Positions 59,564 to 64,000 of a stretch of DNA of 64,000 bases are shown one piece after another. The notes under the pieces were generated by a model. It was not told the DNA's origin and did not search any database. It saw only the letters and a list, made by a program, of their open reading frames with translations. Position 1 is the first letter of the stretch. Every line of letters begins with the position of its first letter. This stretch comes from Bolinopsis microptera (Eukaryota; Ctenophora; Tentaculata; Lobata; Bolinopsidae), in assembly GCF_026151205.1 (NCBI RefSeq), contig NC_087083.1, positions 2,110,501 through 2,174,500 of the forward strand. Direction: 5' to 3'. The position numbers and the translations under genes were made by a program.

Positions 59564-60487
59564 TCATATTGTCTTGTAAGCCTTAAGATAATGCATAACA
59601 TTCTCAAAACAAACAAAAGTAATACAACAGGCAGGGGTTACCCTGATCAGATTGGGCACTATCCCCTTGTAAAATCCCCTCCACCCCTCATTTCTCACAG
59701 TTCTCATGATTATATCCCAGGAACCGTTGTACTGACAGGATGCGTCTTGTAATCGAGATCTTATAACTTGGTAAGGGTATGTCAAGGAAACTGCTAGCAC
59801 TTTGCTTGAAGCGCTCAGCGCTATGTAGGGAAACACACCTAGCTTTTCGTCGAGATTGTACGAGTTTTTCTTGTAATAATACTCCTTCATTTTTTCGTAT
59901 GATACAAACTGAATAACACCGTGAGAAATGCCGAACAATCCAGGTATGTAGCCACTGTAGAGACCGCGGAGCCCTTCTTTTCTAGCAACCTGACTGAGTC
60001 CGTCCACCAGACCTCGATACATGGTGTTTTTACTGGAGGCTTGCAGTACCATCCTAGTTTTAATCACCCAAATGGGATTTGTTAAGGTAAGAGTCATAAA
60101 GCCAGCAATTGCAGCATATGCCAAGTGTTCTGCCATGCCCAATGATGTTTTATCTGAGTTCTGTAAGGTAGAAGTCTTTAAACCGTGATAAATAAAGAAA
60201 TAAAGCCCCCAAGAACAAGCCGCTCCAACTAGATTGGGGCTCACTCCTTGGTAAAAACCCAGGAGCCCTCCATTCCTGTAGACGGTCGGAATAACATCCC
60301 TCATGTTCTTGTAAACTTTTCTTTCATGGTAGGAGTGATTTTCGGAAACCTGTAACTGGATTTTGACGACGTCAAGCGGGTGAAGTATGAGCGTGGAAAC
60401 AGCACCACCAGTCAGGCCTGCTATCAGAACATCAAAGTTCAGAGCCTTAACTATAGATTTAAACCAGCTTGATTCAATACTGCTCAT
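59564..60487 (-). CDS. SLC25A32: Mitochondrial folate/FAD carrier, SLC25A32-like (307 aa)
   Basis: Inner mitochondrial membrane carrier with the three-repeat mitochondrial carrier fold. The signatures are HPLDVVKIQLQ (first repeat), NPIWVIKTRMVLQ (second, with the Trp of the folate/FAD/pyrimidine carrier group) and YPYQVIRSRLQ (third). IPGLFGISHGVIQF, GIVPNLIRVTPACCITFV and CSWGLYFFIYHGLK closely match vertebrate SLC25A32, which carries folate and/or FAD into mitochondria. Length is normal. The coding region is a single exon. A good acceptor (tttcattgcag) ends one base before the ATG, suggesting an intron in the 5' UTR. Confidence 0.92.
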   Translation of the reverse strand: MSSIESSWFKSIVKALNFDVLIAGLTGGAVSTLILHPLDVVKIQLQVSENHSYHERKVYKNMRDVIPTVYRNGGLLGFYQGVSPNLVGAACSWGLYFFIYHGLKTSTLQNSDKTSLGMAEHLAYAAIAGFMTLTLTNPIWVIKTRMVLQASSKNTMYRGLVDGLSQVARKEGLRGLYSGYIPGLFGISHGVIQFVSYEKMKEYYYKKNSYNLDEKLGVFPYIALSASSKVLAVSLTYPYQVIRSRLQDASCQYNGSWDIIMRTVRNEGWRGFYKGIVPNLIRVTPACCITFVCFENVMHYLKAYKTI

Positions 60488-60489
60488 CC

Positions 60490-61098
60490 TGCAATGAAAT
60501 TTTGTGTTATCTTTTCATTATAATATTTGTCCATAAATTCTGAACTGAAATATTATATTTCAGTTCAGAATTTATTTCAGAAATATAATTGAATAATCTT
60601 GATACATTTATACTAAGCCTCTGAATGACTTAAATGAACATCTTCCATGAAATCTGGGCAAGGGGCCAAAAAGGGCCAACTTTTTAATTTAGGTTTCTAA
60701 CAATTTTTTCCCAAACATTTTTTAAGTCAAAAATTTTCTAAGTCAAAAATTTTCAAAGTTTTCTTGGAAACTACTACCGAGACGAATTTCACTGAAAGAG
60801 GAGAGAAGAGATAGAGCCGGGCCGGGCATGACGGGAAATTAACTCAAGGATTTGTGTAGGTTTGAAGTTACTGCAGAGTTCAGTTTCGAAAAAAGAGTTT
60901 TTCTTTCTACCTTTAGCTTTGCATGGATCCTTTAAGTAATTATTATCCTTAAAGTAGCATTAAATTTACCATTTGGCTGCCATTATCCTATAGCTTTGGG
61001 CACAAGTTGGAAACATTATATGTAAATGTTGAACACCTCATTGGTCGTTGAACTGTAAAAATAAACAATAACCCCACCAGATCGGGGAGGGAGGTTAT
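60490..61098. other. Upstream region of SLC25A32-like gene
   Basis: Probable promoter and 5' UTR of the minus-strand carrier gene. It contains a perfect inverted repeat around 60,540-60,580 (attctgaactgaaatata and its complement). No other gene was seen. Confidence 0.4.
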
Positions 61099-63778
61099 CA
61101 CCCCCCCCGCGTGAGGGCACGTTTTTGCTAGTAATTTGCGACATTACTTTATGGATATCGAATCTCGCGACTTCAACGAAGTGCCGGGGACAAGTTTTCA
61201 ATAATTCATAAACTTTTCAGTTCCTATCGTTTTAAGCATCGTTAGGGCTTTCCCATAAACTAACTCTCATCATCCTAGGATAATCATGTGTCGTACAGCA
61301 CTTGTTTCAGTAGAGAGTGTACTCGCCTTTACGAGAGAATGACGTGTACGTTTCGGTCACCTGCGGAAAAAGGAAGTGAGATATCGAAAATCTGAGATAA
61401 ACCCGATCGATAAAATCCTTTCAGGTAGGTGCTAGTCAAGGTTTCATCTCTTTAGACATTAAGATGGCTTCAAACACCTCACAAAAAGTTTTCAAAAGTA
61501 AAATTTACTCGCGACTTCAAAAACCACCATAAAACGTGCCCTCATAGATTTTTGAGGGCAAGTTTTTGAGCGCGCCGCGTGACTTTGTCTCAGCAACAGC
61601 AATTAGTATAGTTACAATCTCGCAACTATGAACAGACAAGGAAAATATTGTATTAATATCTGTCAAAGGAATTTAATGTATTTTAACAACTTGTTCTAAT
61701 AATGCTAATAACTAATCGATGAACCACATAAATGGTCGGCCTGGTGTGAGTGTATAGTATGGATTGTGCTCTGAAATGGGGCGCTGTTATTGGTTAATAC
61801 AGCGGCCAATCAGGATCGAGCTGGTTTGTGGCTGCAGTCCAAATTTAGGATCATATCTGATTAGGTACCTAATAAGTGATTATGCACTTTAAAGTAAGAT
61901 TAACTCGGTATTCACAATCCACATTAAATCGCTACATTTTGCAAATCAGCTGATATTTGTAACTTTAAAAAAATAATTGTAACTTATATATTTATACAGG
62001 TCCCCGGTTTAACAAGCATTCAGGATAGAAGAACCAGCAGCGGTTAATGACACTAAAACAGAGGTGGAGAACAATAAGAACAGCAGAAAGAGTGGAGTGA
62101 GATAAATATCTTCTCTTTTTCTGCACTGGTTACTGACACTCAACAGTTATTCAAGAAAATTCTGGCCTGGGTTATGTTCTAAAATTAGATATAGCCAGGC
62201 CCATGTCAGTTTTGTTTATGTTCTATTTATCATGAAAAATGATTGTGCTCGGAGTGATCTGGGCAAAAAATTAATTCGACCTCCACGGGGAATCGAACAT
62301 GCGACCGCTTGGCGAGTAGATCGACGCTCTAGCCTTCACGCCACTCGGGATATACACTGATTAAAATTGTGATGTCTATATGGTGCTTATTTGGCAGAAA
62401 TTAGTACCGTATATAATCCTCAATTTTGAGTTTGTTATGATTGTAATTGGGAAGTGGGAACATTAAACAACTCTTCTGCATTTAATTGAAACTGTCTGTA
62501 CAGTGTACACGATATAATACATTGGGTAATTACAAAGATTGTGTACAGTGCATTCGGGGGCTTTGCTTTTGACTGATTTATTTTCCGGACAGTTCTTGGA
62601 AGTTCAATTAAAACCAGTGCAGTAGAAGAGTAAACTTGCATGAGAGTTAAAATGGTACTATTATAATTTGTGTTGTCAGGTAAGATTTCAGTTTTCACTT
62701 TGATACATTGGTATGTGATTTATATGCTGATTACAGATAATTACTGATAAAGATTGTTACATGTACAATTCAGAAAAATGTGTACATCAAATGAGAGTCT
62801 AACTGTCTTCTCATTTAACCTCTTAACTGACAAGTGACATGTCAGAAACATGAGTCGTCTTATAATGATACAAACACTATATTAATATAATAATATGATT
62901 TTCACATTAAGTAGTCAGCTTGACCTTGATTGGCTGCAGACAATTGTTAATGTGGATTGTGAATACCGAGTTAATCTTACTTTAAAGTGCATAATCACTT
63001 ATTAGGTACCTAATCAGATATGATCCTAAATTTGGACTGCAGCCACAAACCAGCTCGATCCTGATTGGCCGCTGTATTAACCAATAACAGCGCCCCATTT
63101 CAGAGCACAATCCATACTATACACTCACACCAGGCCGACCATTTATGTGGTTCATCGATTAGTTATAATTAGCATTATTAGAACAAGTTGTTAAAATACA
63201 TTAAATTCCTTTGACAGATATTAATACAATATTTTCCTTGTCTGTTCATAGTTGCGAGATTGTAACTATACTAATTGCTGTTGCTGAGACAAAGTCACGC
63301 GGCGCGCTCAAAAACTTGCCCTCAAAAATCTATGAGGGCACGTTTTATGGTGGTTTTTGAAGTCGCGAGTAAATTTTACTTTTGAAAACTTTTTGTGAGG
63401 TGTTTGAAGCCATCTTAATGTCTAAAGAGATGAAACCTTGACTAGCACCTACCTGAAAGGATTTTATCGATCGGGTTTATCTCAGATTTTCGATATCTCA
63501 CTTCCTTTTTCCGCAGGTGACCGAAACGTACACGTCATTCTCTCGTAAAGGCGAGTACACTCTTTACTGAAACAAGTGCTGTGCGACACATGATTATCCT
63601 AGGATGATGAGAGTTAGTTTCTGGGAAAGCCCTAACGATGCTTAAAACGATAGGAACTGAAAAGTTTATGAATTATTGAAAACTTGTCCCCGGCACTTCG
63701 TTGAAGTCGCGAGATTCGATATCCATAAAGTAATGTCGCAAATTACTAGCAAAAACGTGCCCTCACGCGCGGGGGGTG
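61099..63778. mobile_element. 2.68-kb inverted-repeat (foldback) element with 5-bp target-site duplication
   Basis: Arms of about 830 bp (61,099-61,927 and 62,947-63,778) are near-identical inverted copies, starting with cacccccc and gcgtgagggcacgtttttgc. The duplication gttat flanks both ends (61,094-61,098 and 63,779-63,783). The 1-kb centre has no transposase. Both arms encode the same 31-residue start (MKTCPRHFVEVARFDIHK), which is just the repeat. It is a non-autonomous DNA transposon or foldback element of uncertain superfamily. Confidence 0.88.
62272..62345 (-). repeat. tRNA-like segment inside the foldback element
   Basis: On the minus strand it has an A-box-like gtggcgtgaaggctagagcg and a B-box-like gcatgttcgattcccc. 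The T-arm and acceptor stem pair poorly, so it is more likely a tRNA-derived repeat than a working tRNA. Confidence 0.4.
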
Positions 63779-63783
63779 GTTAT

Positions 63784-64000
63784 ACTGCTACAAATGCGTC
63801 AAAACAAACACTAAAACAGAGCACTAGGCATCTTGGAGCAGTACTTGGCAATACAGGTGTCAAAGTTCAGTACATCGCGGATAAGGTCCAAGGTCAGGGT
63901 GGTGTGAAGACATCAAGTTGCTAGCTGATATTACAGAATCTGAGCCTCAAGCAGCCTCAAGCAGCCTAGCATCTCTGGCATCCAACACAGATGGAAGTTT
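63784..64000 (+). other. Possible coding fragment at right edge
   Basis: A plus-strand frame runs through 63,926 (ends VQGQGGVKTSSC), and after a possible acceptor (atattacag) another reads SEPQAASSSLASLASNTDG to the window edge. It may be part of a gene or transposon continuing beyond the window. The family is not recognised. Confidence 0.2.

Noticed and set aside
61016..61201. Small MKTCPRHFVEVARF protein gene (also at 63,676)
   Set aside because: The same frame occurs in both arms of the foldback element and has no other support.
62272..62345. Functional tRNA gene
   Set aside because: T-arm and acceptor stem do not pair; treated as tRNA-like repeat.

Overview
This is a stretch of nuclear genome from an invertebrate animal. 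The evidence is spliced genes with GT-AG introns and typical animal content: a claspin checkpoint adaptor, an SLC22-type transporter, a mitochondrial SLC25A32-type carrier and a secreted multi-domain lectin-like protein. There are also LINE, MULE and hAT-type transposons and a short TTAGGG-type telomere-like tract. The DNA looks AT-rich and is crowded with minisatellites and poly-G/poly-C runs. I cannot name the species; a marine invertebrate, possibly non-bilaterian, would fit, but that is a guess.

Layout. 1-7695 (+): the 3' half of a claspin gene (13 exons, all phases agree), with two very large intronic minisatellites. 7.7-16.2 kb: no gene seen, but a ~285-bp tandem repeat, a 5'-truncated LINE with its target-site duplication, and a 1.67-kb palindromic element flanked by TTAA. 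16.2-18.4 kb (+): a 723-residue NERD nuclease + superfamily-1 helicase protein in one coding exon. 20.86-42.92 kb (-): a 14-exon gene for a secreted protein of 11 discoidin/fucolectin-like domains, ten of them in five A-B pairs. Its introns hold an intact-looking LINE (21.5-25 kb), a MULE remnant in a tandem array (25.3-27.7 kb), a second LINE (about 32-35.2 kb) and a 2.6-kb minisatellite. 44.49-51.07 kb (-): a 13-exon SLC22-like transporter (about 548 residues). 51-59 kb: mostly no recognisable gene, with two weak candidate exons and a perfect hAT-type MITE. 59.56-60.49 kb (-): SLC25A32-like carrier. 61.1-63.8 kb: a 2.68-kb inverted-repeat element.

The most striking pattern is that many minisatellites here are built from exon-intron junctions. 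In the domain gene, the end of exon 3 with its 5' splice site is repeated about 29 times. In the transporter gene, the exon 12 donor is repeated about 17 times in 40-bp units and the exon 8 acceptor about 25 times. Introns 5 and 8 open with 14-15-bp arrays in which each unit carries a donor-like sequence. Intron 9 of the domain gene has an array of CAG|GTAAG-like units, and a claspin intron opens with GTAAGA repeats. This looks like recurrent tandem amplification at splice sites, and could link minisatellite birth to intron gain or alternative splicing. In the domain gene the affected intron is absent from ten sister domains, and its two ends share 13 bases, as expected for a recently gained intron.

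All exon models come from reading splice sites and phases by eye, without database searches or transcripts.
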